Assembly: GCA_021809495.1 (NCBI GenBank) | Contig: JAKAZI010000005.1 | Coordinates: 1 to 52,935, forward strand | Direction: 5' to 3' | Length of the DNA stretch: 52,935 nucleotides | Source: Actinomycetes bacterium | GTDB taxonomy: Bacteria > Actinomycetota > Acidimicrobiia > Acidimicrobiales > RAAP-2 | Part shown: in pieces, positions 28,966-39,887 of the stretch | How the letters are laid out: every line of letters starts with the position of its first letter | Numbering within the stretch: the stretch's first letter is position 1 | The notes under the pieces: generated by a model | Told to the model about the DNA's origin: nothing | Seen by the model: the letters and a program-made list of their open reading frames with translations, nothing else | The model's database searches: none | Translations under genes and position numbers: made by a program

Positions 28966-31900
28966 ATGACCATCGCGTCGGGTCCGCCGCCTGAGGCGAG
29001 CCGTCGATCGGATGGGTCGGATGCGTCCGACCTGAACCGAGCGACTGTTGAGGCGGTGTTGCAGTCGATATTCGATCCGCTCGTCGTGTTGCGCGCGGTG
29101 CATGACGAATCGGGCCGGGTCGTGGACTTTGAGTACGTCGAGGCCAACCAGGCCGCCATCGAGATCAATCACACAACCCGTGATCAGCTCATCGGATCTC
29201 GACTGCTCACCCTGCTGCCTGGACATCTCGAGTCGGGACTCTTTGACCACTTCGTGCACACCGTCGAGACCGGCGAGCCGCTCGCGATGGATCACGTGAC
29301 CTACGCCAACGAGATTCTGGGCGCGGACGGACACTGGGACGTGCGCGCGGTCAAGGTGGGCGACGCCATCAGCTACACGTGGCGCGACGTGACCGAGCGG
29401 TTTATCGAGAGCCAGCGTTACCGACTGCTCGCGGAGAACACGTCGGACATCGTCTCGGTTTCTCGTCCCGGTGGCGCATTCACCTGGGTATCGGGATCGC
29501 TCACCACGATGATCGGCTGGAAGCCCGAGGACGTGATCGGTCACAGATTCAACGAGTTCGTTCATCCCGACGACCTCGACCAGGTGCGCGTCGTGCAGGA
29601 ACGACTCCGCGACGGTGGCCGTCACGACCTCACCGCCCGGATGCGCTGCGCCGACGCCAGCTATCGCTGGGTGACGATCTCGGTGCGCGACGTGGTTGAT
29701 TCGACCGCCGGCACGGTGCGGGTGTCGTCGTGGCGCGACGCGAGCGCCGAGGTCATCGCCCGCGAACGGCTCGTCGAGTCCGAGCGACGATTTCAACTGC
29801 TGGCCGAGAACGCGTCGGACGTCGTGATGATGACAAATCCCAGCGGCGTTATCGTGTGGATATCACCGTCCGTGGCCGACGTGCTCGGTTGGGCGCCCGA
29901 GGACGTGGTCGGCACCCTCTCGGTCGACCTGGTCGCTGAACAGGACCGCGAGACCCTGCTCGGGTGGCGCGCAATTGTCTACACCGGACGCGACGTGCAC
30001 GCCAAGAAGATCCGCTACCGCGCCGCGAGCGGTGACTGGCGTTGGATGCAACTGCACGCGCACCCGGTACGTGACGAGAGCGGCGTCGTGATGGCAGCCG
30101 TCATCGGGCTGCGCGACTGCCAGATGGAGGTCGTCGCGGAGCGGGCCTTTGACACGTTGTCCGCCGCGGGTCGAATCCTGGTGCACGCCGAAGACGAGAC
30201 GTCCATGCTCAAGGCGATGTGTCAGGCCGCGGTCGACGAGGGCGGCTACGCCTTCGCGTGGTACGCGCGCGCCGAACACGACGAGCGACGATCGATGTCC
30301 ATTGTGGCCACGAGTCGACAACACGCTGACTACGCCGAGGTGGTCAAGGTCACGTGGGGCGACGGACCCAACGCCGACGCGCCGATGGGTCGCGCCGTAC
30401 GCCTCGCCAAGACGATCGTGGTGGATGACCTGCGCCGCGACACCTGGGCGTCGCCCTGGCGAGCGGTGACCGACGAGCACCAATTCCGATCGGTGATCGT
30501 GGTACCGGTTGTTCTCGAGGGGTCGGTCGACGGCGTGCTGGTGGTCTACGCCGCCGAGGTGGGTGGCTTTGGTCCGAACGAGGTCACTCTCTTCGAAGAC
30601 CTCGCCCACGAGGTGGAGTTCGGGATCCTGCGCCTGCGCGAGCAGGCCCAGCTGGTGGCCTCACAGCGCGAGCAGAACCTGCTGACCCGCGTGATCGAGC
30701 AGGCCGGCGAGTCGATCCTCATGACCGACGCCGACGGCCGCATCGTCTACGCCAACCCGACGCTGCTGCGTACCAGCGGCTACGAACTGGACGAGCTGAT
30801 TGGCGAGAACCCGACGATCTTTCAGGGGGGGCTCGCCGAATGGCCCTCGTACGACGAGCTGTGGTCGTTGCTCGAGCCAGGGGAGAGCTGGCGCGGTCCA
30901 ATGGTGAGCCGACGCAAGAACGGCGAACTCTACGAGGAGGAGGCGACGATAACGCCGATCACTGACGAGTCTGATCTGGTCAGTGCCTACGTGGTGGTCA
31001 AGCGCGACGTGACCGCCGAGCGGTCCCTCGAAGCGGCCCTCACTCGTGAGCAGCGAGACCGGGCCGCCACGCTCGCAATCATGCGCGACGTGCGCGCGGG
31101 CGACACTCTTGACGAAACGGCCGGTGCCTTCGCGCGCGCCGCCGTGAGTCTGGAGAACGTCGACGCCGTCGCGGTGATGTTGGTCGAGCGCGATGGACAC
31201 CTGCGACCCGTCGGCAACGCCGGGTCGGTGTTGCCGGGTTTCGTGACCGGTAAGGCGCTCGGAACCATTGACTCGACGACGATGCTCGACCGGGCGCGCG
31301 TTGGTCCGTGGTGGACGACGCTCGCGGATCCGCCGCGCTCGATGAACGCAGCGCTCGTGGCCGACTGGCGCGCGCACGGGTACGTCGCGGCCATTGTCGT
31401 GCCCATCAGCGACGACGACCATCTGTTCGGGTTGTTGCTGTTCGCGTCCAAGGACCCCGCCGCCCCGACGTGGCTCGACGGGCGTGTTTCGACCTGTGAG
31501 CAACTCGGCACATTCGTCGGCACACTCGTCGCCAGCCAGGTGAACTACTACGATCGCACCGAGCGCCTGCGCGCCGAAGTGAACGACATCATCGCCGCGC
31601 GTCGGTTCTGTCCGGTCTTCCAGCCATTCGTCGACCTGGTCACCGGACGCGTCGTCGGCTACGAAGCGCTGACCCGATTCGACGATGACGAGGCGCCCGA
31701 ACGTCGATTCCTCGCCGCGCACTCGGTCGGTCTCGGCCCCGCGCTCGAAGCGATCTGCGTGGAGGAGGCGATCGACGCCGCGCGTTCGCTGCCCCGTGAC
31801 CTGTGGCTGAGTGTGAACTTCTCTCCGGCGGCGATCGTCGACGGCACTGCGGCTTCGACTGTCGCTGGCTCCGACCGGGCGATCGTGATCGAGATCACCG

Positions 31901-32262
31901 AGCACGCCATCGTCGAGGATTACACAGCCGTGCGTCGGGCGATCGCGTCGATGGACAACGTGCGCCTCGCGGTCGATGACGCAGGGGCCGGGTTTACGAG
32001 CCTCACGCACATCATCGAACTCGATCCCGCGTTCGTGAAACTCGACATTTCGATCGTGCGCGACATCGACCACGACCGCGTGCGCCAGTCCATGGCGGCC
32101 GCGATGTATTACTTCGCCGCCGAGAGCGACGCCACCATTATCGCCGAGGGTGTCGAGACCGACGCTGAGGCCGAGACCCTCCGCGCGATCGGGGCGTCAA
32201 TCAGCTCGGGGCGACTACTCGGACAGGGATTCCTGTTCGGTCGGCCCGAAGCGCTCCACTAA
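28966..32262 (+). CDS. Multi-sensor EAL-domain c-di-GMP phosphodiesterase (several PAS, two GAF, C-terminal EAL)
   Basis: [21 protein letters not shown]..., [15 protein letters not shown]..., [69 protein letters not shown]; no GGDEF seen. Confidence 0.9.
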   Translation: MTIASGPPPEASRRSDGSDASDLNRATVEAVLQSIFDPLVVLRAVHDESGRVVDFEYVEANQAAIEINHTTRDQLIGSRLLTLLPGHLESGLFDHFVHTVETGEPLAMDHVTYANEILGADGHWDVRAVKVGDAISYTWRDVTERFIESQRYRLLAENTSDIVSVSRPGGAFTWVSGSLTTMIGWKPEDVIGHRFNEFVHPDDLDQVRVVQERLRDGGRHDLTARMRCADASYRWVTISVRDVVDSTAGTVRVSSWRDASAEVIARERLVESERRFQLLAENASDVVMMTNPSGVIVWISPSVADVLGWAPEDVVGTLSVDLVAEQDRETLLGWRAIVYTGRDVHAKKIRYRAASGDWRWMQLHAHPVRDESGVVMAAVIGLRDCQMEVVAERAFDTLSAAGRILVHAEDETSMLKAMCQAAVDEGGYAFAWYARAEHDERRSMSIVATSRQHADYAEVVKVTWGDGPNADAPMGRAVRLAKTIVVDDLRRDTWASPWRAVTDEHQFRSVIVVPVVLEGSVDGVLVVYAAEVGGFGPNEVTLFEDLAHEVEFGILRLREQAQLVASQREQNLLTRVIEQAGESILMTDADGRIVYANPTLLRTSGYELDELIGENPTIFQGGLAEWPSYDELWSLLEPGESWRGPMVSRRKNGELYEEEATITPITDESDLVSAYVVVKRDVTAERSLEAALTREQRDRAATLAIMRDVRAGDTLDETAGAFARAAVSLENVDAVAVMLVERDGHLRPVGNAGSVLPGFVTGKALGTIDSTTMLDRARVGPWWTTLADPPRSMNAALVADWRAHGYVAAIVVPISDDDHLFGLLLFASKDPAAPTWLDGRVSTCEQLGTFVGTLVASQVNYYDRTERLRAEVNDIIAARRFCPVFQPFVDLVTGRVVGYEALTRFDDDEAPERRFLAAHSVGLGPALEAICVEEAIDAARSLPRDLWLSVNFSPAAIVDGTAASTVAGSDRAIVIEITEHAIVEDYTAVRRAIASMDNVRLAVDDAGAGFTSLTHIIELDPAFVKLDISIVRDIDHDRVRQSMAAAMYYFAAESDATIIAEGVETDAEAETLRAIGASISSGRLLGQGFLFGRPEALH

Positions 32263-32978
32263 CCCGAGGTCGCGAGGGATGTGGCGACCGCGGCGATGCC
32301 CCGGCCCCAGGCGAGCAGCGTGTTGGCGGGCAGGAAGGCCGCGCCCGAAGCGCGGTGATCGACCGCCGGCGCGGCGACGTAGCGCTCGTTGCCGGCGGGG
32401 TCGATGAAGTAGGTGATCGCCGTGTGGATCACGTCGGCGGTCGGACTGGGGGCGTGGACCGCGACGCCGTAGGCGCGCCAGATGGCCGCGAGGGTACTGA
32501 CCGGTCCGGTGAGGAAGTGCCACGTGCGGATCGTGGTGAGCAGGTGCGTGCGCGAGAAGGCCGCGACGTCGGCGACGCTGTTCGCGTAGGGGTTGACGTT
32601 CACCGCGATGAAGACCGTGTCCTTGGCGACGCCCCTGAGGTCGGCCCGGGCGTAGCGAAGTTCCTGGGAGACCAGGGGACAGATGTCCACGCAGTGGGGA
32701 TCCATGAAGTTGAGCACCACCGGTCGTCCGCGCAGCGAGGCGAGCGAGACGCGACGCCCGTACTGGTCGGTCAGGGTGAACCCCGGGGCCGGTCGGCTGG
32801 GTACGGGCGAGAGGAGCATGAGGTTGGCTTCGCCCGTCGTCACCGCGGCTGGCAGACCACTCGCGCGAATCGCCGGGGCCACCGTCGAGCGACGCGAGAG
32901 CACGACGACGGCCGTACCGGCGACGACGATCGTGACGACGAGGGCGAGGATCAGGGGCAGCACGACGCGCTTGGGCAC
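32259..32978 (-). CDS. SCO1/SenC family protein (copper/redox chaperone)
   Basis: [24 protein letters not shown] (CxxxC) and downstream [19 protein letters not shown]-terminal TM. GTG 32978 is 6 nt after TACGCT. Confidence 0.88.
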   Translation of the reverse strand: MPKRVVLPLILALVVTIVVAGTAVVVLSRRSTVAPAIRASGLPAAVTTGEANLMLLSPVPSRPAPGFTLTDQYGRRVSLASLRGRPVVLNFMDPHCVDICPLVSQELRYARADLRGVAKDTVFIAVNVNPYANSVADVAAFSRTHLLTTIRTWHFLTGPVSTLAAIWRAYGVAVHAPSPTADVIHTAITYFIDPAGNERYVAAPAVDHRASGAAFLPANTLLAWGRGIAAVATSLATSG

Positions 32979-33004
32979 GCTGGCAGCGTACCGGGCGTCG
33001 TCGC

Positions 33005-34108
33005 CTACCGGTCGATGCCCGTTGGGAGTCGGTCCTCGGGCCAGCCGAGCAGCGTCACCGCGCTGCGACAGGCGAAGCGGTCGGTCATCCCCGCGACGTA
33101 GGCGACGGCGCGCTCGAGGGGCTCGCCGGGTTGTTCGTCGATGAGTTCGGGGTGCTCGACGTAGTGCTCGACGAGCGCGCGCAGCATGGCGACCACCCGC
33201 TCGGCCTGGTCGCGCGAGGCGTCGCGCAGGTAGATGCGCTCGTAGTTAAAGGCCCGGAAGGCCGCGAGCGCCTCGGCGTGGTGTGCGTCCATGCCGATCA
33301 CGCCGAATTCAGCGACCGTGTGGATCATCGCGTTGATGAAGGACCCCAGCTGGCGGCCGCGCCGGGCGCCGCAGCGCTGTGCGACGATTCCCGGCAGATC
33401 GTCGACCTCGACGACGCCGGCCGCGACCGCGTCCTCGAAGTCGTGACAGACGTAGGCGATTCGGTCGGCCCAGCTCACGACCTCACCCTCGGGTGTGGCG
33501 GGCGCCGGTCGGCTCCACGAGTGGTTGCGGATCCCGTCGAGGGTTTCGCGACAGAGGTTGAGCGAGTCGAGTGAGACGTCCGCGCCCCAGGTCGCGTGGT
33601 CGAAGCCGTGCTGGACGAAGGGGTCGAGGGCCTCCTCACTCGCGTGGCCGCCGGGTCCGTGTCCGCAGTCGTGACCGAGGGCGATCGCCTCGACCAGGGC
33701 GACGTTGAGTCCAAGGGGTCGCGCGATGCCGACGGCGACCTGGGCCACCTCGAGGGCGTGGGTGAGCCGGGTGCGCATGTGGTCCTCAGGAAAAATGAAG
33801 ACCTGGGTCTTGCCCGCGAGGCGTCGAAAGGCGTTGGAGTGCAAGATCCGATCGCGGTCGCGCTCGAAGCAGCTGCGGAACTCGTCGGGCTTTTCGGGGC
33901 GCCGCCGGTCTCCCGCGCCGATCGCCCGGGTGGCGCCGTCGGCGAGGCTCGCGGCCCGGGCGGCTTCGCGCGCGACCCGGGTGGCGGCGCTCGCCGTGAC
34001 CAGACGGGTCGAGGAGTCGCGGTGGGCGAGGGTGAGCTCGTTCGGGGCGCCGCCGTAGCCCTCCATCGTCGCCGCCCATTGATGATGACGCGCGGAGGGA
34101 TCGGCCAT
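33005..34108 (-). CDS. dgt: Deoxyguanosinetriphosphate triphosphohydrolase-like protein (HD domain)
   Basis: [64 protein letters not shown]. Confidence 0.93.
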   Translation of the reverse strand: MADPSARHHQWAATMEGYGGAPNELTLAHRDSSTRLVTASAATRVAREAARAASLADGATRAIGAGDRRRPEKPDEFRSCFERDRDRILHSNAFRRLAGKTQVFIFPEDHMRTRLTHALEVAQVAVGIARPLGLNVALVEAIALGHDCGHGPGGHASEEALDPFVQHGFDHATWGADVSLDSLNLCRETLDGIRNHSWSRPAPATPEGEVVSWADRIAYVCHDFEDAVAAGVVEVDDLPGIVAQRCGARRGRQLGSFINAMIHTVAEFGVIGMDAHHAEALAAFRAFNYERIYLRDASRDQAERVVAMLRALVEHYVEHPELIDEQPGEPLERAVAYVAGMTDRFACRSAVTLLGWPEDRLPTGIDR

Positions 34109-34162
34109 GTTCCATTCTGCCCCAAGCCCGTAACATGGACCCTGAGACGACTGAGGAGCATC

Positions 34163-34393
34163 ATGGACATCCGCATAGGCATCGTGCAGTCGATGCGCGA
34201 ACTCGAGGTCGAGTTAGCCGACGACGCCGACCGCGACCAGATCATGGCCGAGGTCGAGGCCGCGCTCTCGTCCGAGACCGTCCTGTGGCTGACCGACCGC
34301 AAGGGACGGCGCCTCGGCGTGCCCTCGGCGCGCATCGCCTACGTCGAGTTCGGCACGCCGGTCGATCGCGTAGTCGGCTTCGGCGCCGCCTAA
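34163..34393 (+). CDS. DUF3107 family protein
   Basis: MDIRIGIVQSMRELEVELADDADRDQIMAEVEAALSSE...WLTDRKGRRLGVPSARIAYVEFG; GAGGAG SD. Confidence 0.85.
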   Translation: MDIRIGIVQSMRELEVELADDADRDQIMAEVEAALSSETVLWLTDRKGRRLGVPSARIAYVEFGTPVDRVVGFGAA

Positions 34394-34394
34394 C

Positions 34395-35270
34395 GTGCTC
34401 GACTACCACCTGCACCTCTGGCCCCACGAGGACTCGTCGGTCTGGTACCGGCTCGACCAGATCGCCCAGTACTGCGACCGCGCGGCGGCCGAGGGGGTGA
34501 GCGAGGTGGCACTCACCGAGCACTCCAACCGGTTCGTGGACGTCATGTCGCTCGTCGGACCGTTCTGGGAGCGCTTCGGTCACGAGCCGACGAGTCCGGT
34601 GATGGCCGACTACATGGCCTTTACCGCGCGCAACTCGCTCGATGACTACGTCACCCTCGCGCTCGCGGCGAAGGACGAGGGGCTGCCGGTCAAGATCGGC
34701 CTCGAGGTCGACTACTACCGCGACCAGATGGACGTGGTGAGCGACCTGCTCGCCCAGTACCCCTTCGACGTGTTGATCGGATCGGTCCACTGGCTCGGCA
34801 GCTGGGCCTTTGACGATATCGACAGCCCGATCCCGATGCACGAGTGGACGGTGCGCGATGTCGACCAGTGCTGGGCCGACTACGCCGTGGCGCTCGAGGA
34901 ACTCGCGGCCTCGCGGGCCGTGGACGTGCTCGCCCACCCCGACCTGATCAAGGTGGCCGGCTACTACGCGAAGAACCCAGGTGACTACTGGGACGCCATG
35001 GCCGACGCCGCAGCGGTCGCTGACGTGTCGGTCGAGTGCAGTTCGGCCGGTTGGGTCAAGCCGATCAACGAGCAGTACCCGGCCGAGGGGTTCCTCGACC
35101 GCCTGGTCGCGCGCGGCGTGAGCTTCACGACCGCGAGCGACGCGCACCGCCTCGAACGGGTCGGTGAACGAAGCGGGGACCTCGCGGCCCTGCTCGAGGC
35201 CCGCGGTGTTCACACCCTCGCGTCCTACACGAAGCGCCAGCGCACGATCGTGCCCCTGCGCAGTCACTGA
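34395..35270 (+). CDS. PHP-domain phosphoesterase (histidinol-phosphatase type)
   Basis: DYHLHLWPH, ALTEHSNRF, GSVHWLGSW, VLAHPDLIK, TASDAHRLERVG metal-binding motifs. Confidence 0.85.
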   Translation: MLDYHLHLWPHEDSSVWYRLDQIAQYCDRAAAEGVSEVALTEHSNRFVDVMSLVGPFWERFGHEPTSPVMADYMAFTARNSLDDYVTLALAAKDEGLPVKIGLEVDYYRDQMDVVSDLLAQYPFDVLIGSVHWLGSWAFDDIDSPIPMHEWTVRDVDQCWADYAVALEELAASRAVDVLAHPDLIKVAGYYAKNPGDYWDAMADAAAVADVSVECSSAGWVKPINEQYPAEGFLDRLVARGVSFTTASDAHRLERVGERSGDLAALLEARGVHTLASYTKRQRTIVPLRSH

Positions 35271-36745
35271 TGGCGACCCTCGCCGAGCTCGCCGCAACGC
35301 ACACGGCCCTCGGCGAGCCCGTCGTTGACCACCTGCTTCGCCTCACGGCGTCGTGGTCGCTGCTCGCCGACCTGTCGTTCTCGGACCTGCTCTTGATGGC
35401 GCCGTCGAGTGACGAGGACGGCGCCTTCATCGTGCTCGGCCAGATCCGGCCGAACAACCGCTCGACGATGCTGAACGAGGACCTCGTTGGCACGATGCAC
35501 CGAGCGGCCGAATGGCCCCGGGTCGCGATCGCCTACGACGACGGCGCGCGCGCCACGGGCGAGACCACCATCGCCTTCGTCGACGAGCCGGTTCAGGTCT
35601 GGGCGATCCCGGTGCGCTTCGCCGACCGCGTCGTCGCGGTGCTGGTGCGACTGCAGGGCCCCCTGCGCGGGCCGTCCTCGCTCTACGAGCGGGTCTACCT
35701 ATCGATCTTCGTGCGACTGTGCGACATGGTGTCAGACGCCACGTTCCCCTTCCGCGAAGACGAGGTGGCCGGTCCCGGGATGCCGCGCGTCGGTGACGGG
35801 ATCATCCTGCTCGAGGCCGACGGCCGCGTCGAGTTCGCCACACCCAACGCCACCAACGCCCTGCACCGACTCGGCATCTACTCGGCCGTCGAGGGCCACA
35901 CCCTCGTCGAGCTCGGCCAGCGCGTGCGCGCGGTGGAGCGGGCGCTCAACTTCGCCCTGCCGACGATGGAGGAGATCGATCGCGGCCACGACGTGGCGAT
36001 CCTCTTTCACTGCGTGCCGGTGATCGCCGACGGTCGCGTCACCGGGGTCGTCGTGCTGCTGCGCGACGTGTCGGACCTGCGACAGCTCAACCGCGTCGTG
36101 CTGCACAAGGAGGCGGCGGTGCGCGAGGTCCACCACCGCGTGAAGAACAACCTCCAGACCATCTCGTCGCTGCTGCGTCTCCAGGCGCGGCGCAGCGACG
36201 AGGCCGAGACGCGCACGGCGCTGCTCGAGGCCGAACGGCGGGTGCGCTCGATCGCGGTCGTGCACGAGGTGCTCTCGCGCGAGCCCGGCGAGGACGTGGT
36301 CTTCGACGAGATCGTTCGATCCCTCGTGGTGCTGGTCGAGGACACCGTGCTCGCCCTGCACCCGGTCGAAATCGTGGTGAACGGCGATCTCGGGGTGCTG
36401 GCGACCGACGTCGCGACCCCGCTCGCCGTGGCGCTCGCCGAGCTGCTCACCAACGCCGTCGAGCACGCCTTCACCGAATTCGGGGGCGAGGAGAACGAAC
36501 ACGTGGGCGTGGTCACCCTCAACCTCTATCGACGCAGCGGCGAGGCGGTCGCCGAGATTCGCGACAATGGTCGCGGACTTGGTGAAAACTTTTCACTCGA
36601 CGCACCGACCAGCCTCGGCCTCTCGATCGTGCGAGACCTCATCCGCGCCCAGCTCCACGGCACGATCACGATGAACTCGATGCCCTACGCGAGCGGCGGC
36701 GGAACCCTGGTTCGCGTGGTGTTGCCCCTCGTGGCTCGCCGCTGA
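35270..36745 (+). CDS. pdtaS: PdtaS-like sensor histidine kinase
   Basis: VREVHHRVKNNLQTISSLLRLQARR (HisKA_2-type H-box), HATPase ELLTNAVEHAF and EIRDNGRGLG; N-terminal GAF-like and PAS domains. Confidence 0.85.
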   Translation: MATLAELAATHTALGEPVVDHLLRLTASWSLLADLSFSDLLLMAPSSDEDGAFIVLGQIRPNNRSTMLNEDLVGTMHRAAEWPRVAIAYDDGARATGETTIAFVDEPVQVWAIPVRFADRVVAVLVRLQGPLRGPSSLYERVYLSIFVRLCDMVSDATFPFREDEVAGPGMPRVGDGIILLEADGRVEFATPNATNALHRLGIYSAVEGHTLVELGQRVRAVERALNFALPTMEEIDRGHDVAILFHCVPVIADGRVTGVVVLLRDVSDLRQLNRVVLHKEAAVREVHHRVKNNLQTISSLLRLQARRSDEAETRTALLEAERRVRSIAVVHEVLSREPGEDVVFDEIVRSLVVLVEDTVLALHPVEIVVNGDLGVLATDVATPLAVALAELLTNAVEHAFTEFGGEENEHVGVVTLNLYRRSGEAVAEIRDNGRGLGENFSLDAPTSLGLSIVRDLIRAQLHGTITMNSMPYASGGGTLVRVVLPLVARR

Positions 36746-36912
36746 GCAACCCGCGGCCACGGGGCGTCAGCGGTCTGTTGAACCCCTCGACTCGCGCGGC
36801 ACTGGCCGGTCCATGGCCCTCACGCACCCGAGAGCGGCCCGAGTGCCGGTTCGATACCCCTGCGCTCGGTTTCACGCGGCCCCGAAGGGACTCGCGAAGG
36901 ACGCCGCGGGGC

Positions 36913-37209
36913 CTAGTGCTGGGTGGCGCGGCGACGAGCCGCGAGCCACTGCTTGCGCAACTTGCGCCGTTCGTCCTCGGTCGTACCGCCCCAGACGCCG
37001 GACTCCTGGTTCGTGGCGAGCGCGAACTCCAAACAGGCCTTCTGGGCCTCACACTTGTCACAGACGCGCTTAGCAGACTCGATCTGGTCGGTCGCCATTC
37101 CGGTCGTCCCAACCGGGAAAAACAGTTCGGGTTCGGTGTCTCGACAGGCGGCATCGGAGCGCCAGTCGGCATCGTCCCACGCATGAGTACGGTTCCACAT
37201 CAACGACAT
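36913..37209 (-). CDS. whiB1: WhiB family Fe-S transcriptional regulator, WhiB1-like
   Basis: DWRSDAACRDTEPELFFPVGTTG...AKRVCDKCEAQKACLEFALATNQESGVWGGTTEDERRKL: four Cys and GVWGG turn. Confidence 0.92.
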   Translation of the reverse strand: MSLMWNRTHAWDDADWRSDAACRDTEPELFFPVGTTGMATDQIESAKRVCDKCEAQKACLEFALATNQESGVWGGTTEDERRKLRKQWLAARRRATQH

Positions 37210-37367
37210 TGCAGGTTCCTTCGCTACGGTCGGGTGAAAGGGGGGCACCGGACCGACGGTAAATTTTAGGTGATAAAGCCTTTAATTACAAGGGCTGAGG
37301 GCGAAGTAAATGGTAAAAACCGCGTAAGACGAGCCGTCGCGACGATCGACTCTGGCAGACTCGGCCC

Positions 37368-38057
37368 GTGACCACCATCCTCGCGCATCGCGGCCTGCAC
37401 GAGCGGCTGCGCGAGAACACCATCGAGGCCTTCGAAGCGGCCCGCGTCGTTGGCGCTGACGGGGTCGAGCTCGACGTGCGCCAAACGCTGGCCGGTGAGC
37501 TCGTCGTGCACCACGATCCGCGCGTGGGCGCTCTGGTCATCGCCCAGCACCGCGCGAGCGACCTTGCGAGCTACGTGCCGACCCTGGCGGCCGCGCTGGC
37601 TGCCACGACCGGGCTCATCGTCAACGTCGAGGTGAAGAACCTGCTCGAGCCCAACGAGCCGACCTACGACCCGAGCGGCGATATCGCCCGCCGGGTCGCG
37701 GCGGCCGTCGAGGCGTCGGGACGGGCCGGTGACGTCATCTACTCGAGCTTTGACTTCGCGACCTGCGCGGCGTTGGCCGAGGTCACGACGCGCCCGGTGG
37801 GTTGGTTGCTCGACGTCGCCGACGACCCCCGCGCCGGGCTCGAACGAGCGGCGCGGGCGGGACTCGCCGGGGTCAACCCCTACGTCGGGCTCGTGGACGC
37901 CGACCTCGTCGCGATGGCGCGTGGTCTCGGCCTCGCGCTCAACGTCTGGACGGTCAACGCCCCAGGCGACCTCGCGGCGATGTTCGACCTCGGGGTCGAC
38001 GCCGTCATCACCGACGTACCCGAGACGGCGCTCGCCCTACGCGTCGCGTCGTCGTGA
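37368..38057 (+). CDS. Glycerophosphodiester phosphodiesterase
   Basis: ILAHRGLHERLRENTIEAFEAARVVGADGVELDVRQTLAGELVVHHDP; NVEVKN; C-terminal LNVWTVNAPGDLAAMFDLGVDAVITDVPE. Confidence 0.92.
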   Translation: MTTILAHRGLHERLRENTIEAFEAARVVGADGVELDVRQTLAGELVVHHDPRVGALVIAQHRASDLASYVPTLAAALAATTGLIVNVEVKNLLEPNEPTYDPSGDIARRVAAAVEASGRAGDVIYSSFDFATCAALAEVTTRPVGWLLDVADDPRAGLERAARAGLAGVNPYVGLVDADLVAMARGLGLALNVWTVNAPGDLAAMFDLGVDAVITDVPETALALRVASS

Positions 38058-38088
38058 GCGACTTCTTGAATGTCGTAGATTAAGACTC

Positions 38089-38862
38089 ATGAACGTTGTC
38101 GTGTGTGTCAAACAGATCCCCGACCCCGCCGCGCCGCAGTCACTCGACGCGAGCTACAACCTGAACCGGTCGGGCAAACTCATCTTGGACGAGGCCGATA
38201 CCTACGGCGTCGAGATGGCCCTGCAACTGGTCGACAAGGCCGGCGGCGGCGAGGTCACCGTCGTCTCGATGGGATCGGCGAGCGACCTCGCCGGACTGCG
38301 CAACGCGCTCGCGATGGGCGCCGCCAAGGCGATCATCGTCAGTGACGACGCCCTGCGCGGCACCGACGCGCTCGGCACCGCCAAGGTGCTCGCCGCGGCG
38401 ATCCGCCGCGTCAACCCCGACCTGGTGCTCGCCGCGACCGAGTCCTCCGACGGCTACACCGGCACGACGCCGGTCCAGCTCGCCGAACTGCTCGACATGC
38501 CCTCGATCACCTTCGCCAAATCGGTCACCGTGACCGGTGACACCCTCTCGGTCGCGCGTCAGACCGAGGCCGGCTACGACGAGGTCACCGCGCCGCTGCC
38601 GGCGGTCGTGACGGTCACCGCGGGCGTGGTCGAGCCGCGCTACGCCTCGTTCAAGGGCATCATGGCCGCCAAGTCCAAGCCGGTCGACATCCTGAGCGTG
38701 GCCGACCTGGGCCTCGCGGATCAGGTCGGGCCTGCCGGCGCGCGCCAGGCGATCGTCGACGTCGTCACCGCCGAGGCCCGCCAGGCCGGCGAGAAGTACG
38801 TCGACGACGGCGACGGGGCAACCAAGATCGTCGCCTTCCTCGAGTCCATCAAAGTCCTGTAG
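38089..38862 (+). CDS. etfB: Electron transfer flavoprotein beta subunit
   Basis: MNVVVCVKQIPDPAAPQSL...NRSGKLILDEADTYGVEMAL; followed by etfA. Confidence 0.93.
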   Translation: MNVVVCVKQIPDPAAPQSLDASYNLNRSGKLILDEADTYGVEMALQLVDKAGGGEVTVVSMGSASDLAGLRNALAMGAAKAIIVSDDALRGTDALGTAKVLAAAIRRVNPDLVLAATESSDGYTGTTPVQLAELLDMPSITFAKSVTVTGDTLSVARQTEAGYDEVTAPLPAVVTVTAGVVEPRYASFKGIMAAKSKPVDILSVADLGLADQVGPAGARQAIVDVVTAEARQAGEKYVDDGDGATKIVAFLESIKVL

Positions 38863-38869
38863 GAGCATC

Positions 38870-39832
38870 ATGTCACTGAACTCACTCTGGGTCGTCGTCG
38901 AGCCCGCCAACGGCTCGCTCACCACGACCTCACTGGAACTGCTCAGCCACGCGCGCACGCTCTGCGCAACGGTCGCCGCGGTGACCTGGGGCGCGGGTGA
39001 GCACGCCGCCCAGGTCGGCGAGTACGGCGCGAGCACGCTCTACTCGGTCGGCGACCTCGCCGGTGCACTGCCCGGTGCCCCCGTGGCCGCGGCGATCGCC
39101 GCGCTGGTCGTGGCCGGCGCGCCCGACGCCATCCTCGTGCCCACGAGCTACGACGGCCGCGACATCGCGGCGCGGCTCTCGGCGCGTCTCGACCGGCCCG
39201 TGCTGACCAACGTCACCGGTCTCGCCGACGAGGACGGCCTCGTGAGTGAGCACCAGATCTTCGGTGGCACCCAGGTCGCCCGCGCCCGTTTCACGGGCGA
39301 GGGACCCGGCATCGTCGTCGTTCGCGCCAAGTCCTTCGCCGCCGAGCCGACCGGCGGCGCTGCGGCGACCGTCGTCGCCGCAGCGGTCGGTGCGCTCGGT
39401 GCGACCGGCACCGCGCGGATCACGGCGACCCACGTGGAAGAGCGCCAGGGCCCCAAGCTCGAAGAGGCGCCCGTCGTCGTCTCGGGTGGACGCGGACTCG
39501 GTGACGCCGCGCGCTACGCGCTGGTCGAGGAGGCCGCGCGCCTGCTCAACGGCGCCGCCGGCGCCAGTCGCGCCATCGTCGACGCCGGGTGGGTCCCGTA
39601 CTCGCACCAGGTCGGCCAGACCGGCAAGACCGTCAAGCCAACCGTCTACATCGCCTGTGGGATCTCGGGGGCGACCCAACACATGGTCGGGATGAAGGGC
39701 TCCAAGAACATCGTGGCCATCAACAAGGACCCGGACGCGCCGATTTTCCAGATCGCCGACCTCGGAATCGTGGGCGATGTCAACACGGTGCTGCCCTCCC
39801 TGATCGAGGCGTTGAAGTCACGCGCCTCGTGA
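38870..39832 (+). CDS. etfA: Electron transfer flavoprotein alpha subunit
   Basis: [10 protein letters not shown]...[73 protein letters not shown]. Confidence 0.95.
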   Translation: MSLNSLWVVVEPANGSLTTTSLELLSHARTLCATVAAVTWGAGEHAAQVGEYGASTLYSVGDLAGALPGAPVAAAIAALVVAGAPDAILVPTSYDGRDIAARLSARLDRPVLTNVTGLADEDGLVSEHQIFGGTQVARARFTGEGPGIVVVRAKSFAAEPTGGAAATVVAAAVGALGATGTARITATHVEERQGPKLEEAPVVVSGGRGLGDAARYALVEEAARLLNGAAGASRAIVDAGWVPYSHQVGQTGKTVKPTVYIACGISGATQHMVGMKGSKNIVAINKDPDAPIFQIADLGIVGDVNTVLPSLIEALKSRAS

Positions 39833-39887
39833 GTCGGTGCGCCATCGCGAGTCACCGGCCCGAACGGGTCCAAACACCCTAGGCTCA

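Noticed and set aside
30661-32073. 470-aa antisense ORF in the PAS/EAL gene
   Set aside because: Shadow ORF with Arg/His/Asp-rich composition; sense strand has clear PAS and EAL domains.
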